Shown here piece after piece: positions 15,596-29,000 of a DNA stretch of 64,000 nt. Numbering within the stretch: position 1 is the stretch's first letter; each line of letters begins with the position of its first letter. The notes under the pieces are model-generated. The model did not search any database and had not been told where the DNA came from. It saw only the letters and a program-made list of their open reading frames with translations. The stretch is from the NCBI GenBank assembly GCA_018697195.1, contig JAGMWU010000084.1, positions 108,955 to 172,954 on the forward strand. Reading direction: 5' to 3'. A program made the position numbers and the translations under genes. This DNA is from Certhia americana (taxonomy: Eukaryota > Chordata > Aves > Passeriformes > Certhiidae).

Positions 15596-17342
15596 TTTTC
15601 TTCCCAACAGTTCTCTGAATACTTGTAGAAACTGCAAGAGAATTTTAATCTTCTGTGAACATAACAAATGAGGTTTAATGAATTCATCGTACTGTGGCAA
15701 GCAGTTTTAAGAAAATAAGCTAAGCATTGCTAATAGTGAGTCATCTACAGTCTATAGGTATACCTAACAACCCAGGGCCAAATATAATTGCAATGCCTTT
15801 ATATACCACTGAAGAGCAACTTCTCATCCTGCTGGTAGCCATCCTGTGATGGTAACCATCCCAAGTGGTGTTGGTTGAATGCTTGTGTCTGATGGAGGAG
15901 CAGTGGGCCCACATGATCCTTTATGATCTCACTTTTGAATAATCAGTGCCAAATGAGATTCATTCATGCATTAGCATTCCTTGAAGTGCACTAGCAGCAA
16001 TAATAGGATTTAAAAAGCAGAAATACCAGTGGAGTAACCAGTTTTTCAGATTCTGTGGATTTATTGTAGAACTGTAGCTTGGAGGTCTGCGCTCCTTCTC
16101 TGAGAGTTGTAATACCACAGTGCAAGGGGGGAATATTTATCCAACTATAGATTACTTTCTCCCTCCCCTCCTTTTAAAATTGTTTTTTAATATTGTCCAA
16201 TGTAAAATATAGTATCCTTTGTAAGAGATACTGCAGAAAGGTATGGAGGTACTGCAATTCACCTTTCCTGTGCTGGACTGATGAGATAAGAGTGAAAGTA
16301 GTACACTTCAGTATTTCTTGACTATAGCAAAAATAGAATGGAACACTTCTGCATGTTTAGGCTAGGTCTTTCCTCCAGACATGATGTCATTCTTTTATAG
16401 TCAGATTAATCATAGAACAGTTTGCCATATACAGCTTGCCAGGAATGTTCACCTTGCAGTATCAAATACATAATTTGTTGCTCTTAACGACATATATGCT
16501 CTTAACACATAAGCTTACTACCATAGATTGGAGAAACAAGATTTGTTTGACTTTTATCTTGCAGCTTGATGTCTCTGAATGTGTGTAGGGAGCAGAGGTT
16601 CTTAGAATCTAAAACAAGTCATTAAGAAGAATTCTTAGATGACTTGAAGTATGTGGGTGACATGACAAGGCAAGCCCATTGCACAAGACTTGCTTATCAG
16701 AGATAGAACATTATTACAGTTGATGTAGATTTAAATATCTGTTCTCTGAGAATTAGTAGTACTGTACCTCTAGATAGATAAAACATGCTGGGAAAATGCA
16801 GAGCACAGACTTGGCATTTCACAGATCCTTACATTTAATGTTACATCCAAAGTATAGGTAGTAACAGCTACATTATCATTTTGTTTTCAGCAAAACCTCT
16901 TGTTTACCTAACACAGTGATTATTGTATATACTAATGAAAGCATATGTGGGCTTTCTTAACAGTCCAGTCTACTGTTAAGTAACTGCCTCTGACCAGCTG
17001 ATTTAGATTTTGCCATCAGGTACTGAGGCAGTTAGTACATGCAGTGTTTGTTTCAGATTTGTTTAAAACAACAGGATTGTTTTGATGTCCCCTAGACTCC
17101 TGACAAACTCTGTTTTTGAAGCATTTCCCTGAAGTTCCTGCTTGTTATGAACATATAACCAGAAGTCCTCAAAGATTTCTTTATAGTAGGATACTTAAAG
17201 AGTAAGACATTAAGTAGGGAGCAATTCATCTGCAGGCAATATTTGTTCAAGAGGTAATGGCACAATATTTGCTTTATGCCATGTGCATACTACTGTATTT
17301 TGAAGGGTGGTTATTTAACTTGTTCATTGCTGCTACTAATAG

Positions 17343-17432
17343 CCTGGAATCCCACTGCAGAAGGCCAGTGTTTTGACAGATGTCACATGCTGGGTCAGAA
17401 GCAAAATGTTGTTATTTATCTCTCAACTCAAG
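17343..17432 (+). pseudogene. HLTF: HLTF remnant 5: helicase motif VI
   Basis: AWNPTAEGQCFDRCHMLGQKQ matches HLTF WNPAAEDQCFDRCHRLGQKQ. The usual Arg in the CHRLGQ motif is Met here. The end (VVIYLSTQ) has drifted from VIITKF. The donor AAG|GTGAAT is present. Confidence 0.88.
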
Positions 17433-18131
17433 GTGAATTGAAAGATGATCCCAACAGTTTTCTGGTTATGAATAAATAATTATTTTCCAAGAAGCTTTAC
17501 AATATTTTAGAAATGATTGTGCCATCACAGTCTCACCACTCAATTGTGGAGTGACTGTTGAAGTGTGTTTTAGATTTTAAGATTTTAATATTAGAAATTA
17601 AACGTCTCTGATGAGCTATTTGGAGTGACTCAAATGGAGTAGTATAGCTGTGGTTAGCCTGGCTCTTACAGTTCATTATATTGAAAATACGTAGAATGCT
17701 TTTGTCATTGTCATAGCAGTTTGTTTAGCTGTGGAAGAGCAGCTAGCCTGCCTTGCTAATATTCCATCACAAAAATAGTACTTGGAAAATTGAAGCCAGG
17801 TTGTCTTCTAATAAAAGTAGCAAAGAAGAGATAGATAGCCTTCCAATAAATGTTTCAAACAAACAAACAATTAAAAAAAATTAAAATACCTCACCATTAC
17901 CTCCAACTGCTTTACAACCCTTTTCTCCGTGTTTACAAAGTAATAGCTAAATAATGTAACTGTACTTAGGATAGTCAGCTCCCTAGCTTTTTTTTTTTCA
18001 GAGTACCTGAACTTCTCATCCTAAACTTTTATTTAGAGAAAAATAACATCTTCATTTCAGTGTTTTGGGATGGGGTTTTTTTTTGTTTGCTTTGTTTGTT
18101 TTTGGGTTTGCGATTTTTTTTTGTATTTTGA

Positions 18132-18278
18132 TTCATTGTGAAGGATGCAGTAGAAGAAAATATCCTGAAAATTCAGAACAAGAAGAGGGAACGTGCAGTA
18201 GAAGCCTTTGCTACCAAAAATCCTTTAGTAAGTGAAATAAAAAATATTAACAAAATTAAGGCTCTCATTGATTTACAG
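18132..18278 (+). pseudogene. HLTF: HLTF remnant 6: C-terminal exon with lost stop codon
   Basis: FIVKDAVEENILKIQNKKRE matches the HLTF C-terminus and continues to KIKALIDL, where HLTF ends. The stop is replaced by CAG, and the frame runs on for about 45 codons into flanking DNA. The acceptor reads TTTTGA instead of AG. Confidence 0.88.
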
Positions 18279-21200
18279 TTTGATCCTGTGGTATTTTGCA
18301 TAAATAACATATTCAAAATTTTGGCTAATACTTCTCTTCAAGTTACATGTCCCATGCTCATTTTCAGGTTTTCTCTTTGTGCTCAGAATATAAATGCTTC
18401 AGATAAATTATAGAAACTAACTTGATCTTAAATGTTAATTTAGAAGCACACAAACTCCTGAAATTTTTTCCAGTGTTCATTTCTTCAAAAGGTTGATTGT
18501 TAGTACAATGCTTAAGAGCATTAAAAAACCCCTCAAAACCAAAATGCATATTCATGCATTGTAACCTGCAAGCATTTCATCTCATTTTAGAGGTGAAATG
18601 TAATAAAAGGCAAATATTGTGTCTTCTATAAATGACTTAGTTTGCTTGATAAGCAAACAGATCATCTGTATTGATTGTTTCAGAAAAGGTGGGTAGTGAT
18701 ACTTCGTAAGGAATTCTTACTTTTGCAGGCTATGTCCAAAGATGGACAATTCAATTTTTAATTCAAAATTTTAAAGTATTTTTTACTATTTCTGAATAAT
18801 ACATAGGTGCAGGAAGGAATTCATCTGATGATCACTTCCCAGGTGTTACTAAAAAGGAAGTACTTAAATTTGTGAAACACTTCCTTTTAGTATTTTACTT
18901 AACAGAACTCAAATGCTTTTTGTAAAAGTAAAGTTTCTTTGGAACTTGGAAAATGCTAGAATAATAGGCATGTATTGACAGCATACTATCTACTAATTTC
19001 AACAGACACTTTAAACAATAAGACCATGCTATATGCAAAGTAGAACTAATTCACTTATGTGTCAGTGAATTAGTCCTTGCAAAATAAATTAAATTAATTA
19101 CTTTATAGCTGCCAGCTTTCTGACAGTTTTCCTGTACTGCTTTTCCTCTTGTAGTGGAAAAATTACATGGTTTTCACTTCAGTACATATGTCTTAATAGA
19201 ATGCTGATCTGCATGCCCCTTGACTTATGGAGGAAGATTTAGTAAACCTATTCATGTACCACAGAGTAAAAAATAACACCGAAGAATCTCAGCTATTAGT
19301 TGAATATTTATGTCTGTTCCTTTCTTTCCATTTGAGTCTCATCTTCTGATACGTATTTACCTAATATTCTGCTCCCTTCACTGTGATGCTCAGACTTTGA
19401 ATTGGAGGCAGAAATTGCTGTATCTAGGTCCTGTTTAGATTTGGGAAGTGTCCTTTGGGAAATGGAGTCTGTAAAGCTTATAAACCCTTTCTTCTCTTAC
19501 GTCTGAGAATATCAACCTGCTGATTATAAGATGAATTACAAACATAGGAAATGGAAAAGGAATGAGAAATAAAGGGAAGATGTCTACTATTTGGAGAAAG
19601 TGAGCTAATGAAAAGAGTGAGAAAGGAATTAAAAACAAGTAAACTAAAAAACAGATGCAGTTTTTGGAGAGCCAGCACCTTAGCTATGGAGAGAGGCATA
19701 CTTAAAGTCTGTTAGAGAAACAATTACAAGGACACAAACAATGCAAGACAGCATGAACCCCAGTATTTGATTGTCACTGGAAAGCTGAAAAAGAATGAGA
19801 AAACAGAGCTAAACCTGACAGAAGTTGGGTTTTGAGTGGTTTTTTTTTTGCTTTGGTGAGGGCTTGTTTGTTGTTTTTGTTTATTTGTTTGGGGGGGGGG
19901 GGTGCATAGATTTTATGTAAGTTAAGCTTCCTTGGGGTTTTTCTGGTTGAAATTTTGCTATTTAGAGATAAGCTGGAAAAATAATTTGCAATTATGAAGG
20001 GGAGATTTGGCTTTTTTTTTTGTTATGTCCATTTTCCAAGTAAAAATTTCACAGGAAAGAAGACCATTTCTGTGGCTAGCCAAGCTACATCATTACTTAT
20101 GTGAAAATATGCTGACATTTTGCAAAATGGCTTAGTATGATTATGAAAACAACTGAAAGCAATTACTAGTATTTTTTTCATCTATTAGATTATGACTTCC
20201 ATGTTCCAAAGCCACACATAACTTAATGAAGGTAGTACTAAGCTTTATGGTCTCTCCCAAGAAAGCCATTAATGTATCCAAGAGAAAAGAGGTAAAAGCT
20301 GAGCACAGAAAAATCCTTTTTGATTTGATGGAGTTGTTCAGTAAGCAGGTGGTTAAAAACCTTGATGTTCTGGTTGTTTGGGCTTTTTTTCTCTGCTTTT
20401 CAAGATCTTTAAGTAGTCTTTGGCTTCTGGCATTCTTTTTCATGGAGTTTGAACAGTATGTTCTAGCAGTGAGCTTTTGGAATTATTTTTAACTCCAAAG
20501 ACTGAGTTAGTAGTCTATCATTCTCATTTTGGTTGGGGTTTTTTTGCTTGTTTGGGGGTTTTTGGTTTGTTTGGGTTTTTTTTAACCCTATGTATAAAAT
20601 AAAGATGTATGTGGAAAAATTCTTAAGCTTTTCAGAGTTGCTCTGAGTTGTCACCATTTAAGTAACACCTTAGATTATAGGCTTCATAATGGCAAATGAA
20701 GTTCCAATAGTTGAGTTGCAATCTAAGCAGTGCTGTAATTCTTCTGAATAATGATGTTTAGAGTATAGTGCTGGTTTGTGTGCCTTCAGATTAGAGCAGA
20801 AAACTGCTTGATGTTTCAAGTCATGCTATTGCAAGGAATAAAAAGGGATCTCTGTTTTTCTGCAAAAGCTGCCTGCAGCAACTGTGAAGAAAATAGTGTC
20901 AAATAATGACATAAAGGTCATTTTATTGAAAATAAGCTGCATAGAATTTGGTATAGATGTTATACCTTTCCTGAGGATGTGGTAAACACTTGATCATTGT
21001 ATGAGTTACAGAGGCTACAAGAGAATTATTTTCACAGGTTATCTTTCTTCACTAACTGTATTTGTTAACCCAAACCATGCTGGTTTTCATCTTATTCAAC
21101 ATATTTCCTTATCTTATTGTATTAATGTAACAAAACTTATATGCTAAACCAAATTTTCAGTCAGGTAATAAGTACCATACTTTTATACTTTCTTGCTTCT

Positions 21201-22440
21201 CTCCAGCTAAGCTTAAAAAGAAGTAATGTGCCTCAAGTATTCTTAAGTATGAATACAGACAAGCGGAGGGAAATTTAGACTGTTTAGCTTAAAAAGAGTA
21301 TTTTACCATTTTCCATAGAGTAGTGTGAGTATGCAGAACTCCCTAACATTTGTTTGATAAACCATACTTTTGTCATTACAGATTGTAACTAGTAATCCCT
21401 CCTGCTCTCACACAGCTTCAAATTTATCTGTTAAAAAACCCCCAAAAACTGAAAACACAGCAAAAGAAAAACCCATACAGGAAAGGACTACTTACAACTG
21501 GAAGTTCAGATTTTATATTCTTTTAAGTAGCTGTAAGCTACTTTGGTTTGGACCTCATCTCTTAGCATTTTTCCTAAATGATTACCAATTAAATAATAGA
21601 ACAATTAAGTAGTGAAAACAAGTTAGAACAGACCAACCCTTATACTTGTATTATATCTTCTGCTTTACCAGCAAATGGTGAGAACTTGATTATTTTAACT
21701 CTGGGCTAAAGGTTTAGCACCATCACTAGATTCCAGCCAAAATCCTCCTTTACTAGGAAATATTGAAGCAATATTTTCCTAGTTTTTCTGGATTAGTACA
21801 AGGTAGGTACTGCTGTCAAAGAACACTAATTTTGGTCTATTTAGACTTTTAACTAAAGGATAGATCTAAACCTTAGTACAGATGACAGCCAATCTCTGTC
21901 TGTCATCAGCATGCTTTATTTTTACTGCTCTTCCATGAGTACAAATAGCCTGAGTGTGGTGAAAAACCCATTTTGTTTTGCTGTTTTTACACATGGGAAG
22001 AGTAGTTTTCCTTACCAGGGTAGGTACAGTTACTTAAGCAGCTGTGTAAGTTTTCTTTGCCGAAGTAGTATCATGCTTGTGTTTAAGACTAAGTTTAGCG
22101 TATGGGGTTTACATTAGGGGTGATGTTTCTTTAATCACTTGAAAGAAAGAGGCCTTCTTCCCAAACTTCAAGTTACTAATGTGAGCAACTTTGGCAGGCA
22201 CTTCCTCCAGTCTCCTGTCCTATATTTACGGCAAGCTAATACAGGGATTGGCCCTAAACAGCCCCCTGGCAAATGACTAAGTACTTCTAAATAATTATAA
22301 ACTAAAAGCTGGACATTTGCTAATGAGAGTTTGAGTAGCATCAGCAAAGCTTAAGGGATATTTATACCTGTTAAATATTTTAGTTAGACTGCTTTGGAGC
22401 TCCTTTTTTTTTTTTAATTGCTCAAGAGTTTAGGGAAGAC
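18279..22440. other. Convergent intergenic region between HLTF pseudogene and GYG1
   Basis: AT-rich DNA without recognisable coding sequence. It contains T/G-rich low-complexity tracts at about 19839-19903 (including a run of about 12 G) and 20531-20584. Short open frames here look random. Confidence 0.6.
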
Positions 22441-22458
22441 AAAAATGCATGACAACTT

Positions 22459-22464
22459 TTTATT
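22459..22464 (-). terminator. Poly(A) signal AATAAA of GYG1
   Basis: Minus-strand AATAAA (in CAAAAATAAAAAG) lies about 610 nt past the GYG1 stop codon, a plausible 3' UTR length. Closer canonical signals were not noticed. Confidence 0.55.
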
Positions 22465-23071
22465 TTTGTATCAAGTGCAACATTGCAAGGAACAGATAAA
22501 ACTCAGTTTACTAGTCCCATAGTATACAGAACTGAAAAACGCATTCTGCCACGCTGCAGGCACTGTGCGTAAGAACCTGGTCAAAATTTCAGTGCAATTG
22601 TGACTGGAAGAGCAAAGCAGTGCTATTACTATTACAACTGTATGTATCCCAGTGTCATTAATACATTTATGGTAAAGCAGAATGGCTACCACTCCAGTGC
22701 ATGAGCAATCCCATGAATTAGATTTTACATCTAAAACAGCAAACAAAGGAATCAATGCTAATCACCTTAATGAGGTAACAAACCCAGTTTAAAGAATATG
22801 TTGAGCCAATTGATCTAAACAGAAGAAGTTTTAAGCTGAAAATACCTGGTTTTATCTAGTAGAGATAATTGGAAATTGGGCAGTAATATGTGGCCCAAGG
22901 ATTCTGCTTCCTAGCTTTTACTCAGTCTTCATCTGTAGCACTGCAGAGGCCTTCAGCCAAGAAGTTTTTCCTCATGCTACTAGCAAATGTAACTGACCAC
23001 CATCTATATACCTTTCTAGCTGTTAGTTCTGGAACAAGTCCTTGCATCACCACCGTTTGAGACAGGCACTT

Positions 23072-26000
23072 CTATTGAAGGTAGGTATCAAGTTTCTTTT
23101 TGATGTTGTCAAAGGAATCCACTCCCATATAGTCAGCTTGGCCCTGTTCCCACCGTTCCTTGCGTTCTTCTGAAGATTCAGTTGGTAATAGTGGTGATAC
23201 TGATACATGGGACACTGCCTCTGTTACTTCTGCCTGAAAGGAAAGGCAGAGTAAAAATACAGAAATACTTTGTACAGCTAAAGCGAGGAACAGGCCATGG
23301 AATGGGACAACAAGGTAGATGTTATCATGCAATTCATATGCAATGTATATCAAGCATTGCAAATGGGTAGGGATTATGCAGCTTTCCTAGCAAAATAACA
23401 AAGCAGAGTTACAGAAGTTAGCAAAGGAAAAAAAAAAAGAAAAAAGTAACGTTTAAGTTCTTCATACCTCTCTACAGAAGCCACAAGAGAAAGCCAGAGT
23501 ATAGACCAAGCCCGACAGCTGCAAATAGTTTGTTAGAAAGATGCAAGATTACCAAGAGAAGCACATCTTAAGAGATCAGTAACTTTGGTCTTAGAAAGGG
23601 TGAGAACTCAAACCGGTCCATGTACTAAGCTAACTAAGAAGTCTGCAGTCAGATGCATGCTACTAAACTCTGTGAATGAGAGCTAGTGTTAGATGCATTA
23701 CTTTGGTTTTAATAGGTATTGGCATTCATCACTGCCTGTTGATCTAAGTATTGATTCTCAAATTATCCTAGGCTTACCTAAATGTGATTCACCATGCAAG
23801 ATCGGTATGTACATATTTGCATGCTTAGTGGGGGTTCTTCTGCTCAAGAACCTTATTAGCTGCAACACATTAAGAGTTAGGCCCTTCTCTGTCTACATTA
23901 AAGAAGTTACTACACCCAAGAAGTTACTACAGTATAAGATCTGGTGCAACATGTACCTAGTTTGTTTTAGGCAAGCATACAGCTATGTCCAAGACCTGTC
24001 CAGCATGCTTCTCTTTTGTAGGACTATTTATTCTAAGCTTAAAAGGACAAAACTAAAATACCCTGCATCCCACGAACTAAACCACACACATGCTTTGAGA
24101 TGGACAGAGGGAAGGGAAATTGATGCAATGGTAATTAACCTGTCATCCATGCTTAGGTATGGATGTACAAGATTATTAGAGCACGTACCATATTTACCCC
24201 TGTAGTAATTTCTTTAATAATTCCATGCTGTTCTAGTAATGGTAAAACATCAGCTATGTAGGTATCCCACCACATGTTGAGAAATTCCGGGTGAACTATT
24301 TTAGGGTCATCCATGTTGCCTTTTATGCTTTTTGTTCTGGAGTCATATGTATAGTTCCATGGCTTTGTGCTTCCCAGGAAATGCACCACCTTAGTATTTG
24401 CACCAAATCTGTTGGGCAGAAAAATTTGAGAAGTCAGTTTAAACATGTGTACAAAAAATGAGTTTTGACTGGCAGACATAACTTTTTTTTTAACCTGTTA
24501 GTTCTGTATTTGTCAAGAAAACAGAAATATGAATATATTTAGGAGGCTAAATGCTAAATGATCAAACTGCCAATGCCTATTGGGACAGAAAGCATTGCGA
24601 TACAACAGAAGAAATGCAAACTGAATTCTACATTACACTAGTCAGAATACAGCCAAAACCTAGTGGTCTGGGCTATTTAAATACTTACAGACAACTCAAG
24701 TCTTTAGGGTGACGTCCATAGCTCAGGAGAGAGCAGTCTCAAGCAGCCGTTGCAATCGGAACTGGGTTTAAAAGTGGAAAAGATTCTACTCCAAAGTCAG
24801 CAAGCCAGAGGGTTAAGCATTTTGAGTATTATGTGGAGAAGGGTCAGTGTTAAGAGCTACTCTTTCAGTTTCTAGCCCTGTAGAAATGGATCACTGAATG
24901 GCTCCGCTGCAAGGAGACCATGTCCCTGCAAAATAACTTTGTATAATCAAGCCATTTCAGAAGACTCCTGATCTCTATGCAGCAGGGTCTTGCTAGATAA
25001 CCCTTACTTCCTAATAACCTTAGGGCGGCCATACATGTGTTTAGTAGTGGGTTGTTTTCATTTCTTTTGGAAATCATTTAAACCTCCATTTTCAATATGG
25101 ACTTCTATTTTTGTCCCGACTGTTATCAGTGTTTTCTTCTGTATTAAAAGTATAGATCAGATGCACCTCTTCTCAGGTAAAGAACTTAATAATGAAAAAG
25201 ACAACATTCATGTTATTCTTGTACAGTTCCAGAACTAGGTTTCAGCTTGATTCAGTTCTGTGAACAAGCAATACTAATCTCTCTGCTAACAGTGTCTATC
25301 TCAACTAGTTCAGTTTATATCACATTAGGCTTTGTTGTCAACATAATATGACTGTAATGGAGAGTAACAGCAAGTAGCTTGTCTAACATTTTAAGCAGAT
25401 GCTGGTCATTTTGACCAGGACACAAGCGTTAAAGAGTTATATGTATGGAGACTATACAGGTGTATTTGAAAAGCCATAGAATATTCAAACCAAGTATACA
25501 ATTGGATGGGGTTGTGGATTTCATACTATTTTAAAGTCCTTGACTATATTTCAATGTTCATGTTCAATGTTTTGAATACAACTGATCTTACTGCAGAATG
25601 AAGACTTACATGTGCATGAAAGGCCAAGTATTTGCATTAACTGCATGTAAAAAAGCGTCTTCAGGAGGTCAGTTACTGGGCTTTAACTTTAAACACCAAA
25701 AGTCAAGATTTAGCATAAGGGGACTACCTTAGTTTTATTAGCTGTTACAGTACTAAACAAGCTGAGTTTTCTTCATCTTAGGCTGCTTCTGTTCTATTCA
25801 AAAATCAAGGGAAGTTAAGCTTGAGAATAGAATGCATAAGTACCATGTGACATTTGTTGCAAATGGAGACATGTGCTCTTGGTATCCTGTCCACTTATAA
25901 TCAGAACAACAGATGCCAAGCTTCCACAATGTTTTCAGCATCTGCTTTCTAGATACTTTCTGGACTTGCAATACTTTATTTTGACATTTATGCTCAGCTG

Positions 26001-29000
26001 CTAGGAAGGTTTATGTCCACACTGGCCTCAGCAACTAATCTGTCTTTCCACATCTCCCAGAAAAGTCCTTCATCAATGTTTTGATGCTAGAGAGCATTTG
26101 TCATGAATTGGCATTTTCCTTTGGAAAAAGGATTACTGAGACTGCTGTGAAATCTAGTCTCACTGTACAAAGCTGCAAAAAACCTAGCTATTGCTGTCAG
26201 TGGGTTTAAATTTCACTATATTCCAACTGCTGATTATCAGGAGTGTAGCTGCTGATCTAACCAAGGGAACTTGTTCCACCTATTGAGCAGGGAACGTTAC
26301 TTACAAGGGCTGCACTTCCAGCATTCTATTTTTGAAGGTCTGATGAATTCAGTTAAGCAACTGATTCAATCAATTAAAGAGAATTTTTGCCAGGAGCTCC
26401 CAGATCCAACTAGTCTTTTGTGGTAACAAAATAATTTGTAAAATTAAAGTCACATGACTTACAGCCAGACAAGAAGGCATACTTTACAATAGATGTTAGT
26501 TTATCAAATGCTACCCAGCTACTTAGTCATTCTGAGGCTTGCATATATTTCTTTAAATAAGTGTTCCACTTTTAGCATGACAAGATTCCAAATAGTATTC
26601 TGATCACAAGACATAGTTTGATCTTGAGCCAGCAAGCCCTACTTATGCCAGCTGCTGCTTTAGACACTAGTAACCTGATGTCATTCAGAGATCAGATTGT
26701 TTATATGCAGTTGGCACTTTCCTTCTCCCTTGCCTCTAACTTCTGTAGCTCATAATAGATAAAGAGTTTCTGTGTAACAGTTCAGTTTCCCTTCTTCCCC
26801 TCCCCCCCCCTTTCTCCTGGATTGTTACAACACTTCAAGCAACCTGACATACAGTTTACTCACATGCCAAACTAATGCTGTTAGATAGGGAAGATACAGG
26901 TTTTGTCACAGGGGAAACAAGCAATGATACATGGTTGGCTGTATTCTTTGTTTCATCTTGCTGTTAGTTAAGGAACTGACTGAGGTCTAGGAAGACCTTT
27001 AGGAGAGAATTCTAGCTTGATACAAATCTTTGTTGACCACACTTATTTGAACAGTACAGCTTGATTAGATGAAACTGTAACTACTGGTTGTTACATACCC
27101 TAAGTAATTGGAGTGAGGAAGGGGTAAGTTATCTTGATTGGGAGGGATACCACCAGCAACATGCTGAAGTTCAGCTCAAGTTAATTAAACATCCTACTGC
27201 CATTGGTTAGAACCGTATCAGACTGTATCCTGTGAGGTTTTTTTTCTTTTTGCAAGTGACCCATCAATTCTGCTTACTCTAAATCAACTTCAGTGTTATC
27301 AGCAGGGATGAGTGGTTTAAGCTATGTATACAACTGTCTCTCTGTGTTTATCTTGAGATTATTCATTTGACTTTCACCAATTCAACCTTTTTTATTAAGA
27401 GAAGAAATTATGATATTTTGAGTGACAGGAACAGTCTTCTTCCAGAAAACCTATCTAAGTTCACATCGTGTCTGTCCATTCTGTTATGAGAAATTAGTTT
27501 ATCTAAGCTCTGAAAGTCTTCTTGAAGTTTTCAACTTACGCTTTAAATGCTGGAAGGTAGGAATATACAGAAGTGCTGCTCAAGTTATAAATAAACGGTA
27601 GATGTTTGCTCATGTCTGTTGTTGCCCAGCTGCTGAAGAAGGTGTTTAATAACCCCTGATCTGCACCTGAAAGAGAAAGCGTTAATGGGCTATGAGCATC
27701 AGACAGCTGTTTGAGGATCTTTTTCAGTCACTTTACTAAGAAAGAGTTGGTGAGGCAGTTATCGTGCCCTGTAGAGAGTCTGGCACAGAGCACTACAGTT
27801 CTATTTGTGAACAGCCCTGTAAACCTTGCAGGCTTTGAATATTCAAAAAATGCAGAGAATGAAATAGTATATATGGAGTTACTTGTGTTAAAAGATAGGG
27901 AGCTGCTCACAAACTCTGCCATTCAGTTTCTTTTACACCATAAGTTCAATTTGTATAAGGCAGCAAAAAAAAACCCACAGTAAAACAGTAAAGCTGAGCA
28001 CTGTTCAGCTTCAGGAAAACTGGAGCTCAGAAGATCAAGCGGCAACAATTAGTTTTATTACTTATGCTTACAGATGCATGACCAACATCATCTCACTGAC
28101 AGAGTTAGGGTATCAGTGGCCTGTTAGACCCGCAGTCCCAGATGCATCTACCTCCACAGTGATCTGATAAGAAAAGCACATGTAATCTTGGTGACAACTC
28201 TAGTAAAACTCCATAAAATTCCTTAACAGACAATAGGTGTTCCTAGTTCTGTACTAAAAAGCTCCTGACTAACCACTAAATGAGGATAACAATTTGTGTT
28301 CAGAGGGATCACCTCTTAGTTTGCAAGTAGAGGCTGTTACAAGGTTAAGTGAGTCTGAAGTTGTTTGGTATCTCAGTAGTAGATTAAATAAAGAAAAGAA
28401 ATAAATACAGCCTTCAGGCCAGGGCAGACTAGTTTATAAGCAACAACTGAGAAGTAAAAACCTATTTATCTATATCCATTCATTCTTTATCACAATGAAT
28501 ATGATTAGCCTTGAAATTGCAATAATTCCTCTTACCAAGGAGATTGAAGGGAGTCCTCCAACTTTCACTTGCTGTATTCTTTCACCTATCACTGCATTCA
28601 CAAGTAGCATTACTAAAGAGTAGGTAAATGGATAGCTTAGCTAACAGACAATGTTTCATTTTAATCTGTCATTTTCTCAAGCACTCAGTCTCTGCTGACT
28701 CAGAAAAAGGTTTTTGTTGGCCTATGATTTAATTTAGGGCAGTATTAAAGTTTATACCACCAGCGCTGTTTGAGCAGAATTTGCTTTTTGCAGCTGAAGT
28801 ATCTAGACGCTGGGCATAAACTTAGATGTACGGACAGTACGCTGACAAATATAAATTCTAGGTATCCTGTTACAGCTGTCAGCATACATGCAGATTGCAG
28901 AGTGAGAAACAGCCTGGAGACTCAGTCCAGTAATTTCAAACCTCTGACTTGCCTTTCAATCCATAAAGGAAGGAAAGCCCTTTTGAAGAACATCATAAGA

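Larger units (their letters stand above)
9137..18278 (+). pseudogene. HLTF: HLTF pseudogene, 3' half only (helicase-like transcription factor)
   Basis: HLTF is a SNF2-family translocase and RING E3 ligase that polyubiquitinates PCNA and remodels stalled replication forks. Six remnants in order match its C-terminal half: RING (9137-9321), KCPHC exon (12488-12610), INILMHALVELR/SQFTTFLSLIE (14057-14170), HLDGSMAQKKR to VGGFGLNVTAA (14349-14545), WNPTAEGQCFDRCHMLGQKQ (17343-17432) and VKDAVEENILKIQNKKRE (18132-18278). Many lesions are visible: a frameshift before the RING, a widened first Cys pair, frameshifts in the second, third and fourth remnants, a stop after QAGS, an acceptor changed to CGG and loss of the terminal stop. 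Order, strand and convergent position against GYG1 agree with the human locus, so this is most likely the native HLTF decayed in place rather than a retrocopy, since introns remain. A partial duplicate of an intact HLTF elsewhere is not excluded. Confidence 0.9.
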
